From Burkholderiaceae bacterium 16 (GTDB lineage Bacteria; Pseudomonadota; Gammaproteobacteria; Burkholderiales; Burkholderiaceae), in assembly GCA_000955785.1 (NCBI GenBank), contig JYOD01000067.1:1-64000 (forward strand): a DNA stretch of 64,000 nucleotides, given 5' to 3'. The notes beneath the pieces are model-generated. The model saw only the letters and a program-made list of their open reading frames with translations, was not told where the DNA came from and ran no database searches. Shown piece after piece: positions 35,566 to 44,586 of this stretch. The translations under genes were made by a program, and so were the position numbers. How positions within the stretch are numbered: position 1 is the stretch's first letter; each line of letters starts with the position of its first letter.

Positions 35566-35766
35566 ATGCCTCGTGAAATCGCATTGTCGTCTCTCCTGGT
35601 GCCATCGTTGTTGCCGGCATTCCTGGCTTGCATGTTGCTCTACCTGCTGGTCGATCACCTGTTCGCACGAATCGGTCTCTATCGCCTGGTATGGCATCCC
35701 GCGCTGTTTCGCGCTGCCTTGTTCGTGTGCATGTTCAGCGGCATCGGTCTCGTGCTATGGGCCTGA
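35566..35766 (+). CDS. DUF1656 small inner-membrane protein (AaeX-like)
   Basis: A 66-residue protein with two hydrophobic helices (LVPSLLPAFLACMLLYLLV and FRAALFVCMFSGIGLVLWA) joined by the conserved HLFARIGLYRLVWHPALF segment. It is typical of the DUF1656 proteins found between FUSC and HlyD genes. It is probably an accessory subunit of the efflux pump. It starts 22 bases after the outer-membrane factor gene. Confidence 0.9.
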   Translation: MPREIALSSLLVPSLLPAFLACMLLYLLVDHLFARIGLYRLVWHPALFRAALFVCMFSGIGLVLWA

Positions 35767-35807
35767 TTTTCCCGAACCGGCGATCGGATCATAAATCGTT
35801 CAGAAAC

Positions 35808-36689
35808 ATGAATTTGAAAACGCAATTCCTGTTGCGCCTGCTTGTCACCTTGCTCTTGACAACCGCGGCAATCATACTCGGCTACAGCCTTTGGACACAC
35901 TATATGTATTCACCATGGACGCGTGACGGCCGTGTACGCGCGGAAGTGGTGAACATCGCGGCGGATGTCTCCGGCCTGGTTTCCCGCGTGCCCGTGAAGG
36001 ATAACCAGGAAGTGCATCAGGGCGACCTGCTCTTTGTCATCGATCAGGAACGTTTCAGGCAGGCGCTCGCCCAAGCGGAAGCACAGGTACAAGCTCGCAA
36101 GGCGGAGTTGGATATGCGGCACCAGCAGACGATCCGGCGCCGCGACCTCGATAGTTCTGTCATCTCGATAGAGAGCCGGGAAGATACCAGTGCCCAGGAG
36201 AAGCAAGCGAAAGCGAACTATGACGCAAGCCTGGCGGCCCGAGATACCGCGAAGCTGAATCTGCAAAGAAGCGAGATTCGATCCCCGGTAGACGGATACG
36301 TGACCAATCTAAATCTCTATGCTGGCGATTACGTGAGCGCCGGGTCGGCTCGCATGGCAGTCATCAACAAGCACTCCTATTGGATTTACGGCTACTTCGA
36401 AGAAACCAAACTGTCGAAGGTGCGCGTAGGCGCGAAAGTCGAGATCAGATTGCTATCTGGTGGCGCTCCGTTGAGCGGACATGTGGAGAGCATCGCACGA
36501 GGCATTGCCGACCGCGACAACCCTACCAGTGCGAATCTGTTGGCTGACGTGAATCCCGTGTTCACCTGGATCCGGCTGGCGCAGCGCGTCCCCGTAAGGA
36601 TCCAACTGGATTCTCCTCCTGACGATCTCCAACTTGCCATGGGGACCACGTGCACCGTCACCGTCGTTGCCGACGGCGGCGGCAAATAG
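35808..36689 (+). CDS. HlyD/AaeA-family periplasmic adaptor
   Basis: A 293-residue membrane-fusion protein. The start at 35808 gives MNLKTQFLLRLLVTLLLTT, a single N-terminal membrane anchor; an ATG at 35757, overlapping the DUF1656 stop, would add 17 residues. The barrel-sandwich halves are YSPWTRDGRVRAEVVNIAAD with DVSGLVSRVPVKDNQEVHQGDLLF, and RSEIRSPVDGYVTNLNLYAGDYV. A coiled coil spans about 75-150. It ends the four-gene operon and would link the FUSC transporter to the outer-membrane channel. Confidence 0.92.
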   Translation: MNLKTQFLLRLLVTLLLTTAAIILGYSLWTHYMYSPWTRDGRVRAEVVNIAADVSGLVSRVPVKDNQEVHQGDLLFVIDQERFRQALAQAEAQVQARKAELDMRHQQTIRRRDLDSSVISIESREDTSAQEKQAKANYDASLAARDTAKLNLQRSEIRSPVDGYVTNLNLYAGDYVSAGSARMAVINKHSYWIYGYFEETKLSKVRVGAKVEIRLLSGGAPLSGHVESIARGIADRDNPTSANLLADVNPVFTWIRLAQRVPVRIQLDSPPDDLQLAMGTTCTVTVVADGGGK

Positions 36690-36730
36690 ATCGCGCCCGG
36701 TCCGAGGCCGCCATTCCAAGCCATGCATGT

Positions 36731-37027
36731 CTAGGAAACCAGCTTCAGCTTGTAGAACAATTCGACACGCTCCACCAAGTCACCTTTCTGCTCCTCAAAC
36801 CGGCGTATATGCTCGGCTTGCGCGTGATGCTCTTCCTGGGCCTCTTCGCTCGTCCAGTGCTCCACGAAAACGAATCGGTTCGGATCATCCTGCTGTTCAA
36901 ATAACTCGTAGCGCAAGTTTCCCCGGTCCTTGCGCGATGGCTCCACCACAGCCTTCAGCTTCTCCCTGAGATCGGCCTCCCGCCCCGGCTTCGCATATAC
37001 GATCACCAATACAAAGAAATCGTCCAT
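36731..37027 (-). CDS. Antibiotic biosynthesis monooxygenase (ABM) / quinol monooxygenase-like protein
   Basis: A 98-residue dimeric ferredoxin-like protein of the ABM superfamily. The start at 37027 (MDDFFVLVIVYAKPG) has a GGAGGGGAAG ribosome site; the frame extends upstream without family sequence. Key features are LRYELFEQQDDPNRFVFVEHW, then EEAQEEHHAQAEHIRRF and ELFYKLKLVS, very like YgiN-type quinol monooxygenases. It follows a YcaC-like hydrolase gene by 163 bases. It may help detoxify quinones or oxidised aromatics. Confidence 0.88.
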   Translation of the reverse strand: MDDFFVLVIVYAKPGREADLREKLKAVVEPSRKDRGNLRYELFEQQDDPNRFVFVEHWTSEEAQEEHHAQAEHIRRFEEQKGDLVERVELFYKLKLVS

Positions 37028-37190
37028 CTTCCCCTCCGTGGTGCCGTCAAGAGCTTGCAGCCTGGCCGGACCGTTATCGGGTTGAGACATGGCAGGCGCA
37101 TCAAAAGGGGAGTCAAGCACCAGCTAGGCCCCCTGCACCCTGAACCAATGAAACTGCCCGCCCGGCACTGTGGCCGAGACCGGGCCGAAA

Positions 37191-37832
37191 CTAATCCTTC
37201 TTCTCGTAGGCGAACTGGATGCCGGCCGTGCCGCCCGTTTCGATGAAGAGATTCATGAACGCAGGCACGGTATCCGACCTGGCCCAGTCGCGCTGGAGTT
37301 CGCACAGCATCTGCGTCCAGCTGATCATCTGGCCACCGGCTTGCTCGATCCGCCGCAACGCGGCCTCATGCGCCGCAACCGAGGTTCCTCCAACGGCGTC
37401 CACTACCGCATAGACTTCATAACCCTCCTCCAGCGCATCCAGTGCGGGAAAGGACAGGCACGCCTCGGTCCACAGCGCGGTCATGATCAGCTTCTTCCGC
37501 CCAGTTGCCTTTACCGCCTGCTTGAACTCCGTGTCCTCCCAGGAGTTGATGGAAGTGCGATCGATGGTCGGCAGGTGGCCGAGCACCTTTTGGATCTGCG
37601 GGATTGGCGGCTTGTTCAGCCCGGTCTTCACGTTCACAGTGGAATGGACAATCGGCAATCCATACGCCACTGCCATCTTCGCGGTGCCTACGATGTTGTT
37701 GATCAGGAGTTGACGATCCATCGAGGCAATGGAGTTAACCTGTACCGGCTGGTAATCGATAATGATGAAGGTTGAGTTCTGCGGGGTGAGAAGGTGATCA
37801 CTCTTCGGATCGCGGATCGCTTCGCTGGTCAT
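37191..37832 (-). CDS. YcaC-like isochorismatase-family hydrolase
   Basis: A 213-residue cysteine hydrolase. The start at 37832 (MTSEAIRDPKSDHLLTPQN) follows GGAG and overlaps the stop of the VOC gene as ATGA, so the two are coupled. Catalytic Asp26 lies in IIIDYQPVQVN and the nucleophile Cys125 in LIMTALWTEACLSFPAL. LWTEACL and VVDAVGGTSVAAHEAAL are typical of the YcaC group, whose physiological substrate is unknown. It is closely related to the gene at 39318 on the opposite strand, and more distantly to the one at 51254. Confidence 0.92.
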   Translation of the reverse strand: MTSEAIRDPKSDHLLTPQNSTFIIIDYQPVQVNSIASMDRQLLINNIVGTAKMAVAYGLPIVHSTVNVKTGLNKPPIPQIQKVLGHLPTIDRTSINSWEDTEFKQAVKATGRKKLIMTALWTEACLSFPALDALEEGYEVYAVVDAVGGTSVAAHEAALRRIEQAGGQMISWTQMLCELQRDWARSDTVPAFMNLFIETGGTAGIQFAYEKKD

Positions 37833-38731
37833 GCTAGTCTCCATTGCGGTAGTTTTGCCATGGGTGCCATGATTGGGCACTCACCTGTCGAACCGCCTTT
37901 CAATGCCAAGCCCCAAGGGTCGAGTACATAGAAGAAGTAGTTTGAGCCGAGTACATGGCGTCCGGTGCCCCAGCCCAGTTTGTAACCCGCGTTGGCCATC
38001 TGGCGGGCACCCTGCCCTACCTGATTGACGCTTTCGACATCCCATGCCGCGTGATGCCAGCCTTTGGCGGAACTCTTCACAAAGGCAAGCAGGTGATGGT
38101 CGCTGCCGTATGGGGCGTGGGTAAAGGCGATCACATCATCGGATCTGTCCGATAGGCGCAAGCCCAGCCCATCCCGATAGAAATCCAGCGCGCGTGGCAC
38201 GCCAGGCGAAAACAGCAACACGTGTGAGAGGCGTCGCGGATGGACTCTCTGCACCTGGCTCCTGACTGCCGCACCACGTCTACCTGCCGGCGCGCTTTCC
38301 ATTCGCACTGTGGACTTCGCACTCGGGGATGTTTTGGGACCGACCTTGACCTGGACCAGGTTGCCATCCACATCGAAAAACCACATCCCTTCCGCGCTGC
38401 CGAACGGCACATCGTTTACAAAGGTCGCACCGCAATCGGCAAGCTGTCGCCGGATGCCGTCGAAATCCCCTTCAAAGCAATTGAAACTCAGGTAAGCCAG
38501 GCGCTTCTGTTCACCCTCATAGAATCTGGCCCAGCAGTGCTGGTCACCGGCAAACACCTCAAGCGAGTTTCCCTTGCGCAGCGGGATCAGTCCGAAAGCG
38601 TCGAGAAAGTGCTCAGCCACCGCCAGGTTGGGGACCTCTAGCGCGTAGTGATCGATTGAATGCACCGCATGTCGCCGTCCAGGCGCCGCAGTGCTTCCAC
38701 CCAGCCTTGAGTGAGTCTCGTTGATGTCCAT
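37829..38731 (-). CDS. VOC-family extradiol dioxygenase-like protein, C-terminus truncated
   Basis: A 300-residue two-domain glyoxalase/extradiol dioxygenase fold. The start at 38731 (MDINETHSRLGG) has a GGGAGAC ribosome site. The first domain begins VHSIDHYALEVPNLAVAEHFLD. The second has LSHVLLFSPGVPRALDFYRDGLGL and GSDHHLLAFVKSSAKGWHHAAWDV, where both iron-binding His positions are plausible. Then RHVLGSNYFFYVLDPWG appears, but the following tail is LALKGGSTGECPIMAP instead of the usual ..EY.. segment that carries the Glu ligand. About 40 family residues are missing. The gene may encode an inactive or altered protein. It is coupled by a 4-base overlap to the YcaC-like gene. Confidence 0.82.
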   Translation of the reverse strand: MDINETHSRLGGSTAAPGRRHAVHSIDHYALEVPNLAVAEHFLDAFGLIPLRKGNSLEVFAGDQHCWARFYEGEQKRLAYLSFNCFEGDFDGIRRQLADCGATFVNDVPFGSAEGMWFFDVDGNLVQVKVGPKTSPSAKSTVRMESAPAGRRGAAVRSQVQRVHPRRLSHVLLFSPGVPRALDFYRDGLGLRLSDRSDDVIAFTHAPYGSDHHLLAFVKSSAKGWHHAAWDVESVNQVGQGARQMANAGYKLGWGTGRHVLGSNYFFYVLDPWGLALKGGSTGECPIMAPMAKLPQWRLA

Positions 38732-39317
38732 CTTTGTCTCCCGCTGTTCTATGTGCTGTGTTGTCCGCCGCTCTCTATGTGGAGCCTCTGACTCTTTGCG
38801 CACGGTGGTCAACCCGGCGAGTCCGCCGCGGCAGGTACAAAAACTATACTAACCAATAAAATATATAAAAACCAAGTTTTGAATATCAAAGGATGCACGC
38901 ACGAAGCGCCGCCTCTTGCTTGGCGGGAGGAAGCGGGGAACCGCGGGACCCGGCGAGCGCATCGCGACGAAGGTCCCTGATGATGTCCGGCATCCGGGGG
39001 ACCATGAATCGGAGATAGCATGCACTCAATTGCCCGACCACATAGTTCGACCAGATAGAACACCGTGTTCTGCAGATGCCTATCACGCTCAGCACCGGGG
39101 ATCGCTTATTCTGCACAGGCTCACCGCGGCGTTTCGATCTTCCGGCTTGAAATGGCTGGAATGTCCGGTTGGCAAGCTAACAACGGGATCTCACCACGGT
39201 CCTGAAACTTGCCGCCTTTCCATCGACCCACCGAGGTAAGGCCGACAGCGGTGCGCACGCAGGCATCACCAATGCGTATTGAATAGCAGCAACTTTCTTA
39301 TTGATATGGAGAAAACT
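38732..39317. promoter_or_regulatory. Divergent regulatory region, VOC dioxygenase and YcaC-like hydrolase
   Basis: A 586-base gap between diverging genes. A very AT-rich block at about 38845-38885 (actatactaacc, aaaatatataaaaac) stands out from the GC-rich surroundings and is the best promoter candidate for the leftward pair. Several short frames cross the gap, none recognisable. Confidence 0.45.
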
Positions 39318-39956
39318 ATGGCCAGCGAACCCATCCGTGATCCTGCAAGCGACCATCTGCTGACCCCGCAGAATGCAGCGTTTGTCATTATCGATTACCA
39401 ACCGGTGCAAGTGAACTCCATCGCGTCGATGGACCGCCAGCTTCTGATCAATAATATCGTTGGAACGTCGAAGGCGGCCATTGCATACAAGCTGCCCATC
39501 ATTCACTCGACCGTGAATGTGAAGACCGGCTTGAACAAACCGCCTATTCCGCAACTGCGTCGCGTCTTGGACGACTATCCGACCTATGACCGTACTACCA
39601 TCAACTCGTGGGAAGACGTCGAGTTCCGAAAAGCCGTAGAGGCAACCGGGCGCAAAAAGCTCATCATGACCGCGCTGTGGACCGAGGCTTGCCTAACGTT
39701 CCCCGCTCTGGATGCGCTCAAGGAAGGATATGAAGTCTATGTGGTGGTGGACGCGGTCGGCGGTACCTCGGTCACCGCGCACGAAGCTGCCCTGCGGCGG
39801 ATCGAGCAGGCAGGCGGCAAGATGATCAGCGTTGCGCAGTTGTTCTGCGAATTGCAGCGCGACTGGGCAAGGGCGGAAACCGTACCGGCATTCATAGACC
39901 TGTTCGTTGAAACAGGCGGCACGGCCGGAATCCAATTCTCCTACGATCGTAGCTAA
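39318..39956 (+). CDS. YcaC-like isochorismatase-family hydrolase (second copy)
   Basis: A 212-residue cysteine hydrolase, near neighbour of the protein at 37191 (for example both carry LLTPQN, IIDYQPVQVNSIASMDRQ and NVKTGLNKPPIPQ). The start at 39318 (MASEPIRDPASD) follows TGGAGA at a good distance. Asp and Cys of the active site are in IIDYQPV and ALWTEACLTFPAL. It diverges from the VOC/YcaC pair across an AT-rich region and precedes a DoxX gene by 106 bases. The two copies flanking one regulatory region suggest duplication. Confidence 0.92.
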   Translation: MASEPIRDPASDHLLTPQNAAFVIIDYQPVQVNSIASMDRQLLINNIVGTSKAAIAYKLPIIHSTVNVKTGLNKPPIPQLRRVLDDYPTYDRTTINSWEDVEFRKAVEATGRKKLIMTALWTEACLTFPALDALKEGYEVYVVVDAVGGTSVTAHEAALRRIEQAGGKMISVAQLFCELQRDWARAETVPAFIDLFVETGGTAGIQFSYDRS

Positions 39957-40062
39957 CGGCATGCGGGCTGGTACTGCACGCCGTGCAGGCCAGTCCGCTA
40001 TTCCCCATACTAGGAACGCAGCCGCGCCCTTCCTACCCTGACCAGCCCCATTTTGAGTCTGT

Positions 40063-40449
40063 ATGCCTGACTACTACTTGCTTGCTGGACGTGTATTTAT
40101 CGCATTCATGTACGTACTCAGCGGAGCCAATAAGCTTCTGTTCTTCAGCCATGGCCTGGATGAAGTCAGATCAAGAAATATTCCGTTTCCGCGTCTGATC
40201 CTGTCGAGTACGATCCTGGTCCAGCTTACTTGCGGCATAGCCATCATGGCAGGATGGCAAACCGGAATCGCTTCGTCGCTTCTGGCAGTATTCACGCTGG
40301 CAACTGCGCTGGTCTTCTACGATTTCTGGAATCTGAAAGGCGCGCAGCGTACTGTCTCCTTAACGGGTTTTCTGGAGCATGTCAGCATTATTGGCGGGTT
40401 CATCATCTTGATTGCCGCAGGACCAGGAAGTATCGTCGCCCACCCCTAG
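40063..40449 (+). CDS. DoxX-family membrane protein
   Basis: A 128-residue inner-membrane protein with four hydrophobic segments. The N-terminus YLLAGRVFIAFMYVLSGANKL and the conserved region AGWQTGIASSLLAVFTLATALVFYDFW fit DoxX. The end FLEHVSIIGGFIILIAAGPGS is also typical. DoxX proteins are linked to oxidative stress or to quinone-type electron transfer, but a clear activity is rarely known. It follows a YcaC-like gene; another DoxX gene is at 55022. Confidence 0.88.
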   Translation: MPDYYLLAGRVFIAFMYVLSGANKLLFFSHGLDEVRSRNIPFPRLILSSTILVQLTCGIAIMAGWQTGIASSLLAVFTLATALVFYDFWNLKGAQRTVSLTGFLEHVSIIGGFIILIAAGPGSIVAHP

Positions 40450-40463
40450 CGAATAGCTGATTA

Positions 40464-41050
40464 ATGGCTCTTGCGTCGGAGCTTTCCAGCCATCCGGCCT
40501 TCGACTTCCGCAGTCGTGGGCACAACGATGTCCCGCAGGCCGGCGAGCGCCTCGGGCCGGGTAGTGATGGCCTGCCGCTGCGCCATGTAGAGCGCCGGTG
40601 GGCGTGCGTGCATCATCCGCGCGATGGCCGCCATCAGGCTCTACCCTCGCGCTGCGACCGGCTTCGCCATCGAGAAAAGGAATGACTGCAGCACGCGGCC
40701 AAGACCGAACTTTGCGGCATCGGCCTTGTTCCGGAGCCGGGCGGCCGCCAGTTCCGGCACATCCGGCCGCACCGACGCGTTGATCAGCGCCAGGCGGGCG
40801 CCGCTATGGGGCGCGCAGGATCACTTCGATCGCGACGAATCCGCCCAGCGAAAACCCGGCCAGGGCAAAGCGAGGCGGCGCCCACAGCAGCACGTCAGCG
40901 GCAATCCCGGCCACCAAGTCATGCGCATCGAGTATAGGGACCATCGGGTCGGCGATATCGCCCAGGGCATCTCCCTGACGCGCCCAGATCCGCGCGTCGC
41001 AAAGATGCCCGGACAGCAGCACGAGCGGCTCCCGCACGCCGGCGCCAGCG
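40464..41050 (-). pseudogene. Decayed alpha/beta-hydrolase gene
   Basis: Minus-strand pieces of one alpha/beta hydrolase can be read in different frames. One reads PLVLLSGHLCDARIWARQGD and ends FALAGFSLGGFVAIEVILRAP with the nucleophile elbow GFSLGG near 40835. After a one-base frame change near 40800 the reading continues ARLALINASVRPDVPELAAARL and stops at VAARG near 40640. A third piece (LYMAQRQAITTRPEALAGL) lies at about 40500-40590. The catalytic Asp and His region is absent. The gene is therefore broken by at least one frameshift, a stop and a C-terminal loss. An intact relative type is at 52057. Confidence 0.75.
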
Positions 41051-41294
41051 CACGCGTCAGCGCACGGCCAGGTTGCGCCAGCGGCCCGTGGCACCCTGCC
41101 CGTGATTGGAGACGCTGCCTTTGCCAGCTTCGAGAGGCCAGAAACCATCCCGGGCTTTTTAACGGCTTCCGCCAACACAAACGCCGGCCAGCTGCATCAC
41201 GATGGTGTTCGCGACGGCTCTGGTGCAAATAGCGATGTCGAATCGATTAGAGTGTCGGGGTGAACGAATTGAGAGCCGACGATGAGCACGCGGA

Positions 41295-41696
41295 AGAGCC
41301 TGGGAAGCACGGCATGGCCGCATCCCTCCGCGCTCCTGGGTCCTGATGCGCACCGACTGGTCCAAGCGCAATAGTCCCGAGGCGTACCTAAATGCGCGTG
41401 ACGACGGCATGCACACACCTGGCCCTGACCTGGGCGTCGTCCAGTGGATGATTGAAGAGCGCGATGTACATGGATTTGGCGTCGAAGCAATTGGCACCGA
41501 CGCGGGCCAGTCCTATGGCTGGGAGTTCCCGTTCCCGTGCCACTACCTCATGCATGGCAACAACCGCTACGGTCTGCAATGCCTGACCAATCTCGACCAA
41601 CTCCCGCCGCAGGGTGCATTGATTGTCGCCGCCCCGCTGAAGATCAAGGACGGTTCCGGCAGCCCGCTTCGCGTCCTGGCTCTTATTCCCGGCTGA
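41295..41696 (+). pseudogene. C-terminal fragment of a cyclase-family (kynurenine formamidase-like) hydrolase
   Basis: The frame reads AWEARHGRIPPRSWVLMRTDWSKRN from about 41298, then DGMHTPGPDLGVVQWMIEERDVHGFGVEAIGTDAG and ends PLRVLALIPG. This is the C-terminal half of the metal-dependent cyclase family; the N-terminal half with the HxGTHxD-type metal site is missing, and an in-frame stop lies just upstream at 41283. An ATG at 41346 gives a 116-codon frame that could still be translated. It is best viewed as a remnant left by a deletion. Confidence 0.75.
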
Positions 41697-41739
41697 TACT
41701 CCGCTAACCCGCCCATAACCACAGAAGGAGGAGAACGAA

Positions 41740-42684
41740 GTGAAGAAACGAGCAATCTCGGCCATGCTGGCCGGTTCGCTTGCGCTAGTCGGCAATCAGG
41801 CCCTCGCAAAGGAGGGCGCAGACCAGTATCCCAATGGCGCTGAAAGCTGGATGTCGGGAGCTCTGCCTCCGCCTGGCACCTATTTCCTCAACTACACCGG
41901 CTATTACGGCGGTAAGCTCAAAGACGGCAACGGCGACAACGCAAACATCGCTGGCAATCCTGCAAAGGTTGACGCCTGGTTCGACGCGTTGCGGGTGGTG
42001 AAGGTCACCAACATCACGCTTCTTGGCGCGAGCTGGGGCATGCAGGCCATCATCCCGCTCGTCTACCAGTCCATGCATTTGCCCCAGATGGGCGGCCGTC
42101 GCAACGCCACCGGCTTGGGTGACATCACGATCGACCCGATAGTGCTCGGCTGGCATGGTGCGAACTGGCATGTCACGACGGGTCTGGACATCTACGCGCC
42201 CACGGGCCGCTACGACCTGAATGATCCCAGGGCCAGCATCGGCGCGAACTACTGGGCCTTCGAGCCAGTTGCGGCATTCACTTGGCTGAACCAGCGTGGC
42301 TGGGAAATCTCTGCCAAATTCATGTACAACATTAAAGGGAAGAACAAGGACTCCAACTTCGGCGGCATGACAGGAAGCTACCAGTCCGGACAGGAATTGC
42401 ACGTCGATTACGCCCTGGGCAAGCACATCGGCCCGTGGACTGTCGGCTTGAGCGGGTACTACCTGAAACAGGTCACGGACGACAAGTTCAATGGCGCCGT
42501 GGTGCCAGAAGTGCCTGGCGTGTGGAGCCGTGGCCGTCGCGGCGAGGTGCTGGCTATCGGCCCTAGCGTCTCCTACACCAACGCCAAGGGATCTAGTTTC
42601 ACCGCCCAATGGCAGCATGAAGCGTATGCCAAGAACCGGTTTGGCGGCGACAAATTCTGGTTCAAGGTGGTCACCGCTTTCTGA
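41740..42684 (+). CDS. Outer-membrane protein of the phenol-degradation MetA (SphA) family
   Basis: A 314-residue predicted beta-barrel starting at a GTG codon with a strong AAGGAGGAG ribosome site. The Sec signal is VKKRAISAMLAGSLALVGN (initiator read as Met) ending QALAKEG. The family start ADQYPNGAESWMSGALPPPG and the sequences WHVTTGLDIYAPTGRYDLND and EISAKFMYNIKGKNKDS are characteristic. It ends FKVVTAF. It follows the decayed hydrolase genes, so it may be a survivor of a partly lost catabolic unit. A second family member is at 29202. Confidence 0.87.
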   Translation: MKKRAISAMLAGSLALVGNQALAKEGADQYPNGAESWMSGALPPPGTYFLNYTGYYGGKLKDGNGDNANIAGNPAKVDAWFDALRVVKVTNITLLGASWGMQAIIPLVYQSMHLPQMGGRRNATGLGDITIDPIVLGWHGANWHVTTGLDIYAPTGRYDLNDPRASIGANYWAFEPVAAFTWLNQRGWEISAKFMYNIKGKNKDSNFGGMTGSYQSGQELHVDYALGKHIGPWTVGLSGYYLKQVTDDKFNGAVVPEVPGVWSRGRRGEVLAIGPSVSYTNAKGSSFTAQWQHEAYAKNRFGGDKFWFKVVTAF

Positions 42685-42690
42685 CGGAAT

Positions 42691-42710
42691 GGGCCCGCGA
42701 GAGCGGGCCC
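42691..42710 (+). terminator. Strong hairpin after the MetA-type gene
   Basis: GGGCCCGC GAGA GCGGGCCC is a perfect 8-bp GC stem with a 4-base loop, starting 6 bases after the stop codon. It is followed by tgtgctgtgcttctgt, a weak T-rich run. A likely transcription terminator. Confidence 0.75.
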
Positions 42711-42902
42711 TGTGCTGTGCTTCTGTAGCCATGCGAGAAGGCGGCGCTGGTTTTCGCCTCGGTGCGAACGGCAACGTGGCCAGCCGATCAAGGCGTGCCA
42801 CGCCGTTGTAGATATGCTCCAATAGCAAAAGCCCTGCCTTCGAAAGCCAGCCCGTTAGGCTGACTCCTATATGAGTTTGCGGCGGAGCGGAAGAGGTGAA
42901 GC

Positions 42903-44138
42903 ATGGTCCTTATTAGCCGCCAGCTGTTCTCGGCCAGCCCGGAAATTCGGGTGCGAGATGTAACGCTTTCCGCACACGACGACTTCCAAACCCAGCGAGC
43001 CAAGCTTGCAAGCATCATGCTGGACGCAATGTACCAGTTCGTCGGCCTGCTAGACGTCGACGGCAAGATGCTCGAGATCAATCGCGCAGCGCTCGAGGGA
43101 ATCGGCATTCAAATGGATGACATTCGCGGAATGCCATTCTGGGAGGCCAGATGGTGGGTCATCTCTCCGGAGACCCAGCGCGTCTTGCAACAGCTGATCC
43201 GGCGCGCAAGCCAAGGCGAGTTCGTCCGCGGTGACTTCGAGGTATACGGCCAAAAGATGGGCGAGGAGACGATCATTGTCGACTTCTCGCTATTACCTAT
43301 TAGAGATACGGATGGCAACGTGGTGTTCCTGCTGCCGGAGGGGCGCAACATCACGGAAAAGAAGCGCACCGAGGCAGCGCTTGCGCGAAAGAACGAGGAG
43401 CTTCAAGCGAGCTGGGATCTGATCTGCCGTCAGCGCGATGAACTTCAGAGTCTTTACGATCGACTCATGGTCGAGCAGAAACCTTCGGAGCGGCTGCTTT
43501 TGAACCTGCTACCCTCTCCGATAGCTGAGCGACTAAAAGCACGTCCGGAAATTGTAGCCAACGGCATTCCGGAAGTCATAGCCGACAGCTTTCCGGAAGT
43601 GACGGTCTTGTTTGCGGACATCGTGGCTTTCACCCGTTTCTCGGTGGGGATGAGCGCCGAGCGCCTGGTCGCAGTGCTCAATGAGATCTTCACCGAATTC
43701 GACACCATCGCGGTTCGCCGCGGACTTGAGAAGATCAAGACAATCGGGGACGCTTACATGGCAGCAGCTGGGCTACCGGAACCGGTTTCTGACCCTGCTG
43801 TCCGAGCTGCCGACATGGCACTGGACATGATAGACGCGCTCAGACTGTTTAATCGACGCACCGGCTATAACCTCCGGATGCGAATTGGCATCAATAGTGG
43901 ATCGGTAGTGGCCGGCGTCATCGGTAAGCGCAAGTTCATTTACGACTTATGGGGCGATGCCGTCAACACTGCAAGTCGGATGGAGTCCCATAGTTTGGCT
44001 GGACGGATTCAAGTTACCGACGCAACTCGCAATCGATTGGGAGAATCCTTTCTGTTCGAAGAACGCGGCATCATCGCGGCAAAGGGGATCGGTGCAGTGC
44101 ATACCTGGTTCCTGACTGGCCGCCGCGAGCCGCTATAG
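42903..44138 (+). CDS. PAS-domain class III adenylate/guanylate cyclase
   Basis: A 411-residue cytoplasmic signalling enzyme. A PAS domain spans about residues 36-160 (MYQFVGLLDVDGKMLEINRAAL, ending GRNITEKKRTEAAL). A coiled coil (about 150-195) follows, then the cyclase domain (about 210-400). The metal Asp is in FADIVAFTRFS near 239 and the second metal region in EKIKTIGDAYMAA near 280, where Lys is the residue typical of adenine recognition. YDLWGDAVNTASRMES near 353 has the matching Asp, and R in the last helix region supports catalysis. It probably makes cAMP. ATG at 42903. It lies next to a giant sensor kinase and 11 kb from a cNMP-binding MscS channel. Confidence 0.92.
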   Translation: MVLISRQLFSASPEIRVRDVTLSAHDDFQTQRAKLASIMLDAMYQFVGLLDVDGKMLEINRAALEGIGIQMDDIRGMPFWEARWWVISPETQRVLQQLIRRASQGEFVRGDFEVYGQKMGEETIIVDFSLLPIRDTDGNVVFLLPEGRNITEKKRTEAALARKNEELQASWDLICRQRDELQSLYDRLMVEQKPSERLLLNLLPSPIAERLKARPEIVANGIPEVIADSFPEVTVLFADIVAFTRFSVGMSAERLVAVLNEIFTEFDTIAVRRGLEKIKTIGDAYMAAAGLPEPVSDPAVRAADMALDMIDALRLFNRRTGYNLRMRIGINSGSVVAGVIGKRKFIYDLWGDAVNTASRMESHSLAGRIQVTDATRNRLGESFLFEERGIIAAKGIGAVHTWFLTGRREPL

Positions 44139-44586
44139 CGATAGGTGTTTTCCCCTGACCAGAATTCTCCGAGCCACCTTCGCTTCCACGTTTTTCGAAT
44201 GCGCGTCACGACGCTGCAAGAGCCGCATTTAATAGCAGCTGTTGCAGATCCCTATTTCGGCCAACGTAGAGATTTGAGCGCCGTTACCTAACCCTTGCGC
44301 TGACGCTTGCCGATCGCGTGGAGCATTGCAGTGAGGTTGCGGGAGATGCGCAGGGTGGCCATCCGATTCCCTTTGGCTATTGTGACTCCGGCTCCATGGC
44401 ATGCCTGATGGAAGAAATATGACGCGGGGCAGACACGCGAACCGTTAATGCCTCAACGTGGCAAAATTGCTTCGCTCGGCCGCCCTGGCCAGCTCACCGG
44501 TACGATAGCCGCAAAGGCATAATGTCTGACGCATCCGGTCCAGAAACACCAAAGACGGCTACCGACTTGAGAGTAGAGCACGGCAG
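44139..44586. other. Intergenic region between cyclase and the giant kinase-like protein
   Basis: A 448-base gap with lower GC than its surroundings. It must hold the promoter of the 1835-residue protein gene. On the minus strand a short frame ends MATLRISRNLTAMLHAIGK followed by RQRKG and a stop (about 44285-44360); I do not recognise it and it has no support as a gene. No operator was identified. Confidence 0.35.

Noticed and set aside
44285-44450. A short minus-strand frame ending LHAIGKRQRKG, considered as a transposase or regulator remnant
   Set aside because: Too short and without a recognisable family; not enough to call a gene or an insertion sequence.
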